In this document: positions 32,034-42,105 of the stretch, in pieces
Numbering within the stretch: position 1 is the first letter of the stretch
Layout of the letters: every line of letters starts with the position of its first letter
Assembly: GCA_023410715.1 (NCBI GenBank)
Contig: JAEYPN010000017.1
Coordinates: 1-64,000 of the forward strand
DNA length: 64,000 nucleotides
Direction of reading: 5' to 3'
Source of the DNA: Bacillota bacterium
Lineage (GTDB): Bacteria > Bacillota_I > Bacilli_A > Izemoplasmatales > UBA1188
Position numbers and translations under genes: made by a program
The notes under the pieces: model-generated
The model's input: only the letters and a program-made list of their open reading frames with translations
Database searches by the model: none
Told to the model about the DNA's origin: nothing

Positions 32034-33212
32034 ATGGATTCTTATATCGAAGAGGGTAAAAAAATAATTGAAAAAATTAACGAAAAGGGCTTTGAAGCCT
32101 TTTTTATCGGTGGAATGGTTAGAGATTTTCTTTTAGGTATAAAAATACATGATATTGACATTACAACTTCTGCTAAACCTGAAGACATTGAAGCGATATT
32201 TAAAAAGACCTTTGCGGTAGGCAAAAAATATGGGACGATCACAGTTATTAGTAATAATTTTAACTTTGAAATTACCACATACAGAATTGATGGCAAGTAT
32301 CTAAATAATCGTAAACCAGAATCAGTAGAATTTTCAAGTAGTTTAAAAGATGATGTTGAAAGAAGAGATTTTACGATTAATGCCTTAGCAATGGATAAAG
32401 ATTTAAATGTCATTGATCTAGTAAACGGGCAAAATGATCTTAAAAGAAAAGTTATTAGTGCCATTGGTGTTAAAGATGAAAGGTTTAAAGAAGATGCTTT
32501 AAGAATTTTACGTGCTTTTCGTTTTGTATCAAAACTTAATTTTATAATCGATGAAGATACAAAAGAAGCAATGAGAAAAAATAAAGATTTATTAAAAAAT
32601 GTTTCAAACGAAAGAATTTTATCAGAACTTACAAAAATTATTTCTTATCCTTATGCGAATAAAGCGATTCAAGAGATGGTTAATTTAGATATTACATTAG
32701 ATTTTATGAGTTTAAATAAAGGTTTAAGGTATTTAGCTTCAAACTATGAAAGAATTAATGTTTATGAATTTTTTGCTTTATGCTTCTATTTAGAAGATAT
32801 GAAAATTAGTGATGAATATCGTTTTTCTAATAACGAAAGAAAACTAATTAACGATATTATGGTGTTATATGATGTGACCAAAGATGATGGCTTTAATCCA
32901 CTTCTTGTTTTTAGCTATGGTATTGATATATCATTAATGGCAAATAAACTGAGAGTTGTATTTAATAAACCATCTTTGGAAAAAGAAATTAAAGAGAGTT
33001 ATCAAAATTTAAAAATAAAGAAAGTTTGTGATTTAAAATATAAAGGAAATGAAATACTAAAAGAGAATTTGATTTGTGATCGAAGACGAATTGGCGAAAT
33101 AATTGATGAATTAAAATATCATGTAGTCATGGGACTGGTTGATAATAATTACGATGATTTACGCACTTTGGCCATTAAACTTATCAAAAGAATCAATGGT
33201 GAAATAAAATGA
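32034..33212 (+). CDS. cca: CCA tRNA nucleotidyltransferase
   Basis: This 392-residue class II nucleotidyltransferase has FFIGGMVRDFLLGIKIHDIDITT (G-box and the DxD metal site, about 22-44), RRDFTINALA, ERFKEDALRILRAFRF and NVSNERILSELTKI. It adds or repairs the 3' CCA of tRNA. GGTGG precedes the ATG. It overlaps pulA by four bases, an odd pairing of tRNA maturation with glycogen/starch breakdown. Confidence 0.94.
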   Translation: MDSYIEEGKKIIEKINEKGFEAFFIGGMVRDFLLGIKIHDIDITTSAKPEDIEAIFKKTFAVGKKYGTITVISNNFNFEITTYRIDGKYLNNRKPESVEFSSSLKDDVERRDFTINALAMDKDLNVIDLVNGQNDLKRKVISAIGVKDERFKEDALRILRAFRFVSKLNFIIDEDTKEAMRKNKDLLKNVSNERILSELTKIISYPYANKAIQEMVNLDITLDFMSLNKGLRYLASNYERINVYEFFALCFYLEDMKISDEYRFSNNERKLINDIMVLYDVTKDDGFNPLLVFSYGIDISLMANKLRVVFNKPSLEKEIKESYQNLKIKKVCDLKYKGNEILKENLICDRRRIGEIIDELKYHVVMGLVDNNYDDLRTLAIKLIKRINGEIK

Positions 33213-35290
33213 TTAAAAAAAAGTATTATGCATATTTAGATGACTTTGATCTAATTACGATTATTGTGTCAAATGAAAATTATATTGAAAATAATAGTTA
33301 TATTTTAATAGGTAATGACGAGGTTATTGAATTAAAGGTATTAAGCGTCTTAAAGATTGGCGAGGAAATGAAAATAATTTGTAACTTTGATGCTTATATT
33401 CGTTTAGAATTACGTTATATAGTTTGGGATAAAAATAACGATGGAGCTGAACTTTATACTGGTAAAATAGTAAGAACTGACTTATTTGATAACATTTATT
33501 TTTATAGAAAAAATGATTTAGGCTTTAAGTATTCACCATTTGGTACGCGTTTTAAAATATGGACGCCTGTTGCTAAAGCTGTTAAACTAGAGCTAGTGGA
33601 TAAAGATTCTAATGTATCTTATCATAATTTAATTTACAGGACGCAAGGCGTATGGCGATGCATTGTTGATGGTGACCTTGATGGATATAAGTATCGTTAT
33701 TTGGTTTATGTCAATGGTAAAGATAATATTGTTTTAGATCCATATGGGATAGCCTCAACGGAAAATGCAAAATATAACGTGGTGATTAATGAAAATAAAT
33801 TATATGAGATGACTTATAAATCTCCTTTTAAAGGTTCCATATTAGACGCAATTATTTATGAATTACATTTGCGTGATTTTACAATTGATAAAAATACCAA
33901 TATTGTAAATAAAGGAAAGTATTTAGGACTTATAGAAGAAAATAGATATGATGATAGAGGCAATCCTGTTGGGCTTGATTACTTAAAATCATTAGGTATT
34001 ACCCATGTCCAAATTATGCCGTTTGCCGATTTTGGCGGAGTTGATGAGATAAACCCGGATATAAAATATAATTGGGGTTATAATCCTGTTCAATATAACG
34101 TTCCAGAAGGCTGGTACGCAACTGATCCTAAAGACCCTTATAAAAGAATAAACGAATTACGAAAAATGATTGATGTCTTACATAAAAATGGGATATCGGT
34201 AGTGATGGATGTTGTGTACAACCATGTTTATGATGTTTTTGATTTTCCCTTTGAAATGTTAATACCAGGCTATGCTTATAGAGTTGATAGAGATGAAATA
34301 TATACTAACGTTTCAGGATGTAATAATGATTTAAATACTTCAAAAAAGATGGTTCGGAAATTTATTTTAGATAGTATAATTTTTTGGGTTGATTTTTATA
34401 AGGTTGATGGCTTTAGATTTGATTTAATGGGTTTAATTGACTTTCAAACTATGAATGAAATTCGTGAAGAGCTTAATGATTTAAGAGATAATATAATTCT
34501 ATACGGTGAGGGCTGGCGTATGTATCAGTCAAACCAAACGGATATTATGGCTCATATGTTTAATAGAAATGTAATTAATACAATTAGCTTCTTTAATGAT
34601 CGTTTTAGAGATGTTATTAAGGGTTCGACATTTATAAATAATGATAGAGGCTATGCTCTAGGAGATAATAATAAAATTGCTACTACTAAAGAAGTAATTA
34701 GAGGTAGTGCCAGCAATCGCTTTTTATTTAACTACGCGCACCGGTCTATAAATTATATAGAATGTCATGATAATAGAACATTTTATGATAAAGTAAAAGA
34801 AATATTTAAAAATGAAGAAGAAATTAAAAATCGCGAGATGCTTGCTAGTTCAATGACTATTCTATCACTTGGTGTACCTTTTATTCATTCAGGACAAGAA
34901 TTTTTTAGGACAAAAAAAGGTCTTGATAATACCTATATGGATAGTGATGAAATAAACAAAATTGATTGGTCAAGGGCATCCAACAATTTATTTTATATTA
35001 ATGAACTAAAAGAAATAATAAATATTAGAAAAAAATATAAAGATTTTAAAATAGACACACCACTAGATATTAAGAATTATGTTAATATAGAAGTAGCAGA
35101 AAGTGGAACCATCAAATATTGCCTAAATAAATTTAATGACTTAATAATAATTTTTAAAAATAATAATTTAGAAGAACGTTTTGACTTAAATGAATATAAT
35201 TTGATTTATTCATATGATAAAAACTTTAAAAATGGTGATATATTTAATACGATTGGTACCTATATATTTGAAAGAAACGAGGAAAAATAA
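33209..35290 (+). CDS. pulA: type I pullulanase (GH13)
   Basis: This 693-residue debranching enzyme has an N-terminal region (1-105), a CBM48-like module (about 106-195) and a GH13 barrel with the pullulanase marker YNWGYNP (about 289-295). Catalytic residues are Asp405 (FRFDLMG), Glu434 (LYGEGW) and Asp521 (IECHDN). It cleaves alpha-1,6 bonds of glycogen or pullulan. No signal peptide, so it is intracellular and may act on stored glycogen. The start overlaps cca (ATGA); the next gene follows directly. Confidence 0.94.
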   Translation: MIKKKYYAYLDDFDLITIIVSNENYIENNSYILIGNDEVIELKVLSVLKIGEEMKIICNFDAYIRLELRYIVWDKNNDGAELYTGKIVRTDLFDNIYFYRKNDLGFKYSPFGTRFKIWTPVAKAVKLELVDKDSNVSYHNLIYRTQGVWRCIVDGDLDGYKYRYLVYVNGKDNIVLDPYGIASTENAKYNVVINENKLYEMTYKSPFKGSILDAIIYELHLRDFTIDKNTNIVNKGKYLGLIEENRYDDRGNPVGLDYLKSLGITHVQIMPFADFGGVDEINPDIKYNWGYNPVQYNVPEGWYATDPKDPYKRINELRKMIDVLHKNGISVVMDVVYNHVYDVFDFPFEMLIPGYAYRVDRDEIYTNVSGCNNDLNTSKKMVRKFILDSIIFWVDFYKVDGFRFDLMGLIDFQTMNEIREELNDLRDNIILYGEGWRMYQSNQTDIMAHMFNRNVINTISFFNDRFRDVIKGSTFINNDRGYALGDNNKIATTKEVIRGSASNRFLFNYAHRSINYIECHDNRTFYDKVKEIFKNEEEIKNREMLASSMTILSLGVPFIHSGQEFFRTKKGLDNTYMDSDEINKIDWSRASNNLFYINELKEIINIRKKYKDFKIDTPLDIKNYVNIEVAESGTIKYCLNKFNDLIIIFKNNNLEERFDLNEYNLIYSYDKNFKNGDIFNTIGTYIFERNEEK

Positions 35291-36232
35291 ATGAATGAAG
35301 AAAAAAAAGAATTAGTTGTTGGTAATGATTATAATTTTTACGCTAAAGTAGAAACAATTAATAATTCCACATATGATACATATTCAATTGTCGCCATAAC
35401 TTTAGATAATGAAAGATATGTTTTAAGAGCTAAAAAAGAAGAAATAATAAACGTTAATAAAGTATATTATTTTGAAACAACGGGCATTGAATTTAAGGAT
35501 CGTGTTCATCTTTTAATTAATAATTTTACATTTGTAGATGATATGAATTTAAACAGTGAAGAACGAGATAGAATTATGATCAATTTCTATGATTACGCTC
35601 CAGCACCAATAAACGAATTAAGAATGAATATTGAAAAATATTTAAATGAGATTACTAATGATATTCTAAAAACTGTAACATTAAATATTTATAATAGATA
35701 TAAGAATGACTTTTATCTATATCCAGCAGGAGTAAAAATTCATCATCCATATATTACTGGACTTGCTTATCATACTAATTCAATGTTAAATATTGCGGAT
35801 GGTATGATTAAAGAATATGATGCATCAAAGGATTTGGTTTATGCGGGAATTATTTTGCATGATATTTTAAAGGTAAAAGAATTATCATGTTATGAAGGAG
35901 CAGAGTATTCAACTGAAGGACGTCTTTTAGGACATATTGCGATGTCATTTAGGGAAGTTGCTTTAGAAGCAGAAAAAATAGGTGCTAAAGACAGTGAAGA
36001 AATCTTACTTTTAGAACATGTGATATTAGCTCATCATTATAGTGGTAATTATGGTTCACCAAAGAGACCAATGATTTTAGAAGCATTAATCGTCCATTTT
36101 GTTGATGATATTGATTCCAAGATGCGAGTTGTTACAGAAGAACTTGATAAGGTTATTGAAGGTGAGTTCACTGATATGATCTTAGCATGTGATAGGGAAA
36201 GATATTTAAAACACAAACTCTCTAAAAAATAA
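35291..36232 (+). CDS. yhaM: 3'-5' exoribonuclease YhaM family (OB + HD)
   Basis: This 313-residue protein has an N-terminal OB-like domain (about 10-85) and a C-terminal HD domain with AYHTNSMLNIADG, AGIILHDILKVKEL (HD pair), LEHVILAHHYSGNYGSPKRP and VHFVDDIDSKM. YhaM degrades RNA or single-stranded DNA from the 3' end. The first ATG sits directly after the pulA stop. In B. subtilis yhaM is near prsA; here two PrsA-like genes lie next door on the other strand. Confidence 0.92.
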   Translation: MNEEKKELVVGNDYNFYAKVETINNSTYDTYSIVAITLDNERYVLRAKKEEIINVNKVYYFETTGIEFKDRVHLLINNFTFVDDMNLNSEERDRIMINFYDYAPAPINELRMNIEKYLNEITNDILKTVTLNIYNRYKNDFYLYPAGVKIHHPYITGLAYHTNSMLNIADGMIKEYDASKDLVYAGIILHDILKVKELSCYEGAEYSTEGRLLGHIAMSFREVALEAEKIGAKDSEEILLLEHVILAHHYSGNYGSPKRPMILEALIVHFVDDIDSKMRVVTEELDKVIEGEFTDMILACDRERYLKHKLSKK

Positions 36233-36270
36233 TAGATAATCCATATTGGGGAATTTTTATATAAATATAA

Positions 36271-36312
36271 AAAAAGGTCTTATTAAGTATTATTACTTGA
36301 TAAGGCCTTTTA
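36271..36312. terminator. bidirectional terminator between yhaM and the PrsA-like genes
   Basis: AAAAGGTCTTATTAAGTA pairs with TACTTGATAAGGCCTTTT, with one T-T mismatch and one A-C mismatch. A and T runs flank both sides. Confidence 0.8.
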
Positions 36313-36326
36313 AGTTATAAAGTATC

Positions 36327-38834
36327 TTATTTAAATACGTATTCTTTATAAATTTGAGTTAATTTAGCAAATGAATCCTTGTATTCATTATTATCATTAG
36401 CCAAATAATCAGCTACTAACCTATAAATATTTGCATCAGTGTATATAGTTTCTGAAATATCAGCAACTATATTTCCAATTTTCGTCATTAAATCTGTATT
36501 AACAACAGGCATCTTGAAGTTATATTTTGTTTCAACATTCTCTTCATCACCATATACAGTTGAATAGAAGTTATATAAGAAGTATACTTCAAGTTGTGAA
36601 AGAGATGGCATTTCATAATCATTTAGTAAACGAACATCATATCCTGAATTGTCATCATCTTCAAAAACAGCTGATGGTTTTTGGAATTCAGTACCTTTTT
36701 CAACTAAAATCTTATGTAAACCAAATGAAGTCGAAGTTAATTCAGTATCTAATAGTGAAGTTAATGAGCTGTTTTCTTCTTCATTATATAATTTATATAA
36801 GTCAATTAAACGATTAACAAATGTTTTATCATAACTATCTTTTGTGCTTTCATATGTTAGTGAAGCACTGCTTGATAAATTTTCATATGTAATATGGAAA
36901 CCTAAATTTTTAAACTTAGCCCAAGTAGAATCACCATTTCTATCAGCGTTATTATATTCTTTAACTAAAGCTGATAAAGCACTAGCTGTTGAGTTATCTT
37001 TTAAAGCGTTATTTAATTTTTCATTTAATTCTACTACTAAATCATTATAATAAGCTTCATAATTAGTAATAGGTTGACCATTTGTTTTTTTAAAGTTGTA
37101 TTCTTCTAATTTTTCTAAATATTTAGTATAGTCATCGGCTACACCATTATTATCTAGATCAACATAGAATAATATGTGGTATACATTAAGTGAAAAGTAA
37201 TTTTCATAATATTCTTCAATAAATTCATCTATGTATTCTTCAAAGTATTCAGTAAAGTGTTCATTACTAAAGATATCTTCAAATACTAAGAATGATTTCA
37301 TTTCATTTTTCATGAAATATGATAAAATAACGTCATTTTCTGATTTAGCTCCAACTGCTAAATATAAGTAATCAGCAAAAGAAGTATTTTCATCAGTATA
37401 ACTTTCCTTGATACTAGCTAAGCTATCACGGTATGTTTTAATTTTTTCTGCCTTGTTTTTATCTAAATTTGTTTCTGTCCCATAATATAAAGTCCATTGT
37501 TCTAGGTTTCTAACAACTTTCATTACAGCGGCATTTACAATATATACTTCAAAGTTTTTACCTGTTGTATAGTCATATAAATCGTCAGCAGTAATAGTAT
37601 ATCCGTCAACACTTGCAATCTTATCAGTTGAACCTGCGTTGTCATTTTTATAATCAGCATCTAAAGATGAATAATCAATTTCTAAGTAATGATCATATAT
37701 TTGAATATTCTTATCTCTTCTTAAATCATAAATAACGTCATTAATAATTGTAGATGTTAACATTGATGTTTCAATAATTGTATTTTTAATATATGTATAT
37801 ACATCGGCAGGAATTTCTTCAGCTTTTTCTGGTTCAGAAATTTTATAAACCATATAATGGGTATTATCAGTTGAAACAGGAGCTTTCTTTGGATCAATTG
37901 AATAAAAATTATTATTCTTAATTGATAAATTAGTAAAAACATATTCTGCTAAAGTATAGTTAGAAGAAGAAAGGTCATTTACTTCATATTTAAAATTATC
38001 AGCTATATCACTTGCAAGGAATGTTTCTTTTGTTAGATTTTCATTAATAGTAGGTTTAATTCCTTGATAAACAATATTATACATTTTTAAATAATATGTA
38101 AAGATTTCATCGTCTGTTAAAGCTTGAGTATTAGAGTCATTAAGTAAAGATGGGCTGACATTATTAATGTCTGTACCAGTATATTTATATAATTTTTTAT
38201 TATATTTAACAAGGCCTAATAATTTTAACACATTTTTAGCATCTTGTTCTGAATCAAAAGCGATTATTAAAGCATGTGCAGGTTCATAATATGTTTCATC
38301 ATAATATGTTTTAATTTTATCTTCAGCAACATAATAATCATCATCTTTTGTGCCTTTATAAATTACATCTTTTACATAATTTTCTCTAGCAATTAATAAT
38401 TTAGCATATTTTTCTATTGCTTCATCGTTACGATATCCTAAAACAAACATTCCTGTTTTAAAATTTTCTTCACTTTCTGCTTTAGTCTCTTCATTTAGAA
38501 GTTCAATTGATTCATCGGTTGATAAACCGTAAGTTAAATAATTAATCTTTTTAGTAATTTCTTCTTGAGTTACTTTGCTGATGTAATCACTCAATAAGTA
38601 TGTATCAATCATTTCAGTTATTTGAGTAATACCATCATCTACTTTAACTTGTTCAAATAATTCGTTCTTAGTTATACTATAATTTTTATTATTAAATGAA
38701 CCATTGTAAACAACTGAATCAGCATTAGAAAGAGAAGAATAAATAATTTTTTTGCTAGTAGTAGTCGTTTTTGTTTTACAACCACTTAAAACTGTTATTA
38801 AAGCGGCAAGACATATAATTAACTTTTTTTTCAT
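36327..38834 (-). CDS. large PrsA/SurA-like lipoprotein
   Basis: This 835-residue lipoprotein (lipobox LSGC, Cys19) is much longer than PrsA (about 290). It has parvulin-like pieces: PAHALIIAFDSEQDA near residue 187, NVYHILFYVD near 553 and FGLHKILVEKG near 702, matching the opening HILV and closing FGxHxIKV strands of parvulin domains. The full domain signature is not intact. It is acidic and Tyr/Asp-rich. It is a tandem paralogue of the next gene, sharing order and motifs throughout. Probably an extracellular foldase or chaperone, with uncertain catalysis. The start at 38834 follows AGGAG. Confidence 0.75.
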   Translation of the reverse strand: MKKKLIICLAALITVLSGCKTKTTTTSKKIIYSSLSNADSVVYNGSFNNKNYSITKNELFEQVKVDDGITQITEMIDTYLLSDYISKVTQEEITKKINYLTYGLSTDESIELLNEETKAESEENFKTGMFVLGYRNDEAIEKYAKLLIARENYVKDVIYKGTKDDDYYVAEDKIKTYYDETYYEPAHALIIAFDSEQDAKNVLKLLGLVKYNKKLYKYTGTDINNVSPSLLNDSNTQALTDDEIFTYYLKMYNIVYQGIKPTINENLTKETFLASDIADNFKYEVNDLSSSNYTLAEYVFTNLSIKNNNFYSIDPKKAPVSTDNTHYMVYKISEPEKAEEIPADVYTYIKNTIIETSMLTSTIINDVIYDLRRDKNIQIYDHYLEIDYSSLDADYKNDNAGSTDKIASVDGYTITADDLYDYTTGKNFEVYIVNAAVMKVVRNLEQWTLYYGTETNLDKNKAEKIKTYRDSLASIKESYTDENTSFADYLYLAVGAKSENDVILSYFMKNEMKSFLVFEDIFSNEHFTEYFEEYIDEFIEEYYENYFSLNVYHILFYVDLDNNGVADDYTKYLEKLEEYNFKKTNGQPITNYEAYYNDLVVELNEKLNNALKDNSTASALSALVKEYNNADRNGDSTWAKFKNLGFHITYENLSSSASLTYESTKDSYDKTFVNRLIDLYKLYNEEENSSLTSLLDTELTSTSFGLHKILVEKGTEFQKPSAVFEDDDNSGYDVRLLNDYEMPSLSQLEVYFLYNFYSTVYGDEENVETKYNFKMPVVNTDLMTKIGNIVADISETIYTDANIYRLVADYLANDNNEYKDSFAKLTQIYKEYVFK

Positions 38835-38868
38835 AAAATTACTCCTTTTAGCCATATTGATTTATGAC

Positions 38869-41664
38869 CTAGTCTATGTAATCCGCAAATAATTGATCGC
38901 TAAGTAATGCATTAAGTTCGGCAAATTCAGTTTTATAAGTTGATGAATTAGCTGCTAATTCACCTGAAATCAATATATTAACATATCCTGTTGAGAATAA
39001 TGAATCGAAGACTTCACTATAGAATGATTCGATAGCAGTTAATACTGAAGTTGATAAAACTGGCATTGTTATTCCATATTCAGCTTTGTAATCGATAGAT
39101 TCATCTTCGCCATATAATTTTTCATAGAATAATTTTTCAGCGTAAGCTTCTAATTGTTTAGTTGTTACTTTATCAGAATCATTTTCAATTCTTGCATCAT
39201 AGTTATCGCGGTTATCATCTGTAAAAATAAATTTTGCACTTGGACGTTCAAATGCACTGCCTTTAGTTGCGACAATTTTGTGTAGACCAAAATCAGTTTC
39301 TACTAATATGTCATTAATATTTTGTTCAAGGTCAGAATTATAATTCTTATACATTTCTACTAAAGCGTCAACAAATTCTTTTGCATAAGAATCTTTAGTT
39401 GAAGCATAAGTTAATGATTCACTGCTTGATAATGATTGTTGCATTAATTTAAAGCCTAATTTCTTAAATGGAGCCCATTTAGAATCTGTAAGGTTAGCTT
39501 CGTTATATTCTTTAACTAAGTCTTCTAATGAAGTTGAAGTATAGTCAGTTAATGCTTCTGTAATTAAATTTTCTAATTGAACAAATTTTGCTTGATATAA
39601 AGCATCAAAATCAGTAATTTCATTACCTTGATCATCTTTTAACCAAATGTTAGCTAAATCATTTTTAAAATCACGATAATCATCAGCTGTACCATCTTGG
39701 TTGAAGTCAACATATACTAGTAAGTGGGTAACATTTAATGAGAAATAGTTATCATATAAATCATTCATTAATTTACTATTGAAGTAAGCTTTAATAACAT
39801 CAGTAAATGCTTTATCTTCCGATTCACCTGTTATATCATCAAAAATTAAATAATAACTAAGTTCACCTTTTACCCAAGTTGTTAATGCTTCAGCTTCAGT
39901 GCGCCCGATACCAGCATAAGAATATAAGTAATCAGTATAATTAGCATATGGATAAGCATAACCTAATTGAGTATAGTAGTTCTTAATACTAATGTAATTG
40001 GCTTTTACACTTCCAAGTGTATCACGTAAAGTTTTAGCAGCTTTAGAGTTGTTTTTTAAATAGTTAAAATCATTGCCATATAATTCAGCATGTTTTTCTG
40101 AGTTTTGAACAACTTTTAATTGAGAAGCACCTAAAATATATAAAGCCATGTTCTTTTCTGTAGCATAATCATATAATTTATTTGGTGTAATTTCTAAACC
40201 ATCAACACTAATGATAACATTGTTTTTGATTTTTTTCTTATATGTTACATAATCATCCATATCAGTAGAAGAAATACCATAGTTAGTTAAAACAGCTTTA
40301 TAATCAGCAGTTAAGAAACGATCATAGATAGTTAAATTCTTTTCTGCTCTTAATTCAGCAACTTTAACGCTAATTTGATTAGTAGCATCAACTTTATTCT
40401 TAACTAATATTTCCTTAATCTTTGAAACTAATTCTTGTGGAATAAAGTCAGTATCTGTTGCATCAATAATATTACCATTTTCATCACGAGTTTGTTCGTT
40501 CTTAGCTGGTTGAGTTAATTTATAAACTAGATATGAGTAAGTATCATTGCTACCAGCATACTTCTTAGGTTCATAAGAATATGGTTTTAATGTTTCACTA
40601 TCGATACTTAATGTTTTAAATAAGTATGTAGCTAAAGCAGCCTTAACTTCAGTTAAATCTTCATAGTTAAATTTGAATTCATTGTTTTCTTGGGCAATGA
40701 ACTCTTCTCTTGTTAAATTTTCATCAACAGGATTTTTAAGTGAACTATTTACGAAGTTATACATTTTTAAATAATAAGCAAATATTTCTTCGTCTGTAAG
40801 TTCAATTGTATTTTTTACAGTGTAAGAAGAAGCCTTATCAATTGCAACTTTATTAGGATTTTCAATTTTTGCACCTGTATCATCTAAAGAATATTTTAAA
40901 GAACCGTTTTCAACAACTGGATTTCCGTCTGAATCAACTTCATATTTCCATTCGCTATCACCAATATATAAACGTAAAGTATAAAGAGTTGATGTAGTTG
41001 TTGTTCCATCTTCATTTTCTTTAGTTACAGTAGTTGCTACTTTAACTAGGTTATATTTTTGAAGAACACTTGTTGCTTCTTTTTCTGAGTTAAAACAAAT
41101 AATTAATGCTTTTACATCTTCAAAATATGAGTCTTTGTAATATGTAACGATGCTTGCATCAGTAATATTATTACCTTCAGCAAATTTTGCTGTTGCATAA
41201 TCTCTTTTTGCAATTTGTAATTTAGCATAATCTTTGTAATCTTCCTCAGTTTTATAGCCGAGTAAATACATGTTTTGTTTAAATGTTTTATCAGCTTTAT
41301 CTAAGTCTTCTTGATCAAATTTGCTTAATTCTTCTGGATCGCTTGTCCCATATTTTAGTACTTTAATTTGATCTTCAATGGCTTTTTCATCAGTTACTTT
41401 GTCAAAATAAGATTTTAGTAAATGACGGTCAATCATGTCTTGCATGAAAGTCATTGCATCAGAGTTTAATAATTCGCTATAGATATCACCAGAATTAATA
41501 GTAAATTCTTTACCATCATAGTTTCCTGTATATACTATTTTATCAGCGTCTTTTAATACTGCAGTTTTTTCACTCTTCTTTACTAGAGTTAAGCCTCCTG
41601 CAATGGCTACAATTACAACGAAAATCGATAATATGATTATTACCTTTTTAACTGTTGAATTCAT
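38869..41664 (-). CDS. very large membrane-anchored PrsA/SurA-like protein
   Basis: This 931-residue protein has one N-terminal helix (KKVIIILSIFVVIVAIAGGLTLV) and no lipobox Cys, so it is membrane-anchored, unlike its paralogue. Parvulin-like strands recur: DVKALIICF near 182, NVTHLLVYVD near 642 and FGLHKIVATKG near 791. Shared stretches with the paralogue include LSSSxSLTYxSTKDSY. A charged insert (about 195-255) is absent from the paralogue. The two genes are 34 bases apart on one strand, so an operon is likely. The start at 41664 follows AGGAGTGAT. Confidence 0.75.
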   Translation of the reverse strand: MNSTVKKVIIILSIFVVIVAIAGGLTLVKKSEKTAVLKDADKIVYTGNYDGKEFTINSGDIYSELLNSDAMTFMQDMIDRHLLKSYFDKVTDEKAIEDQIKVLKYGTSDPEELSKFDQEDLDKADKTFKQNMYLLGYKTEEDYKDYAKLQIAKRDYATAKFAEGNNITDASIVTYYKDSYFEDVKALIICFNSEKEATSVLQKYNLVKVATTVTKENEDGTTTTSTLYTLRLYIGDSEWKYEVDSDGNPVVENGSLKYSLDDTGAKIENPNKVAIDKASSYTVKNTIELTDEEIFAYYLKMYNFVNSSLKNPVDENLTREEFIAQENNEFKFNYEDLTEVKAALATYLFKTLSIDSETLKPYSYEPKKYAGSNDTYSYLVYKLTQPAKNEQTRDENGNIIDATDTDFIPQELVSKIKEILVKNKVDATNQISVKVAELRAEKNLTIYDRFLTADYKAVLTNYGISSTDMDDYVTYKKKIKNNVIISVDGLEITPNKLYDYATEKNMALYILGASQLKVVQNSEKHAELYGNDFNYLKNNSKAAKTLRDTLGSVKANYISIKNYYTQLGYAYPYANYTDYLYSYAGIGRTEAEALTTWVKGELSYYLIFDDITGESEDKAFTDVIKAYFNSKLMNDLYDNYFSLNVTHLLVYVDFNQDGTADDYRDFKNDLANIWLKDDQGNEITDFDALYQAKFVQLENLITEALTDYTSTSLEDLVKEYNEANLTDSKWAPFKKLGFKLMQQSLSSSESLTYASTKDSYAKEFVDALVEMYKNYNSDLEQNINDILVETDFGLHKIVATKGSAFERPSAKFIFTDDNRDNYDARIENDSDKVTTKQLEAYAEKLFYEKLYGEDESIDYKAEYGITMPVLSTSVLTAIESFYSEVFDSLFSTGYVNILISGELAANSSTYKTEFAELNALLSDQLFADYID

Positions 41665-41801
41665 AAAATCACTCCTTTTTATGTCACTATATATCTTACC
41701 ATTACTATTTTTTAAATACAACAAAAAAATAATGAGGTTTTTGTGAAGTTAATTATATTATAATATATAGGCATATATATTAAGATTATTTTACAAACCT
41801 T

Positions 41802-41810
41802 CATACTATA
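41802..41810 (+). promoter_or_regulatory. candidate mother-cell sigma -10 of the second YjcZ-like gene
   Basis: CATACTATA matches CATANNNTA (sigma-K) and contains the sigma-G -10 CATACTA. No convincing -35 was found. It lies 31 bases before the start codon. Confidence 0.4.
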
Positions 41811-41840
41811 TATTGAGCCATTTTGAAAGGAGGGATTATT

Positions 41841-41936
41841 TTGGGTAAAGGAGTATGCTGCACAGAAACAGGGTATGCATTAATATTAGTACTATTCATT
41901 TTGCTAGTAATCATTGGAGCGTCTTGGACTTATTAA
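41841..41936 (+). CDS. YjcZ-family sporulation miniprotein (31 residues)
   Basis: A TTG-initiated frame encodes MGKGVCCTETGYALILVLF and continues ILLVIIGASWTY. GGAGG seven bases upstream, a CC pair, and a single helix nearly identical to that of the protein at 13684 (GYALVLVLFILLVIIG) make it convincing despite its size and the TTG start. A terminator follows within 40 bases. Its role in the spore is not known. Confidence 0.85.
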   Translation: MGKGVCCTETGYALILVLFILLVIIGASWTY

Positions 41937-41946
41937 CACATAAATT

Positions 41947-41973
41947 ATGGAGGGAATATCCCTTCATTTTTTT
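41947..41973 (+). terminator. intrinsic terminator of the YjcZ-like gene
   Basis: ATGGAGGGA, loop ATA, TCCCTTCAT, then a T run. Confidence 0.82.
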
Positions 41974-41986
41974 CGATATTTATCTT

Positions 41987-42014
41987 TTGCAATTTTTATA
42001 AAATTATGTATAAT
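41987..42014 (+). promoter_or_regulatory. sigma-A promoter upstream of walJ/yycJ
   Basis: TTGCAA (41987-41992) and TATAAT (42009-42014) are 16 nt apart. Confidence 0.55.
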
Positions 42015-42031
42015 ACTATTAGGTGATAACA

Positions 42032-42070
42032 TTGCCTAAATGTGTGTTGAAAGGAGCAGTAATTAGTTAG
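42032..42070 (+). other. possible 12-codon leader peptide
   Basis: GGTGAT is followed four bases later by TTG and a 12-codon frame MPKCVLKGAVIS ending in TAG, within the leader of walJ. The frame is too short to be sure of; the ribosome-binding sequence style matches this genome. Confidence 0.25.
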
Positions 42071-42105
42071 TAGAAAATTTATCGAAATTAATTATAAGTG
42101 ATACT

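Noticed and set aside
36527..37050. Plus-strand frames inside the PrsA-like gene
   Set aside because: Shadows of the strongly coding minus strand.
41761..41800. GGCATATA as a sigma-E -35 for the YjcZ-like gene
   Set aside because: Spacing to the CATACTATA element is about 24 bases, too long for sigma-E.
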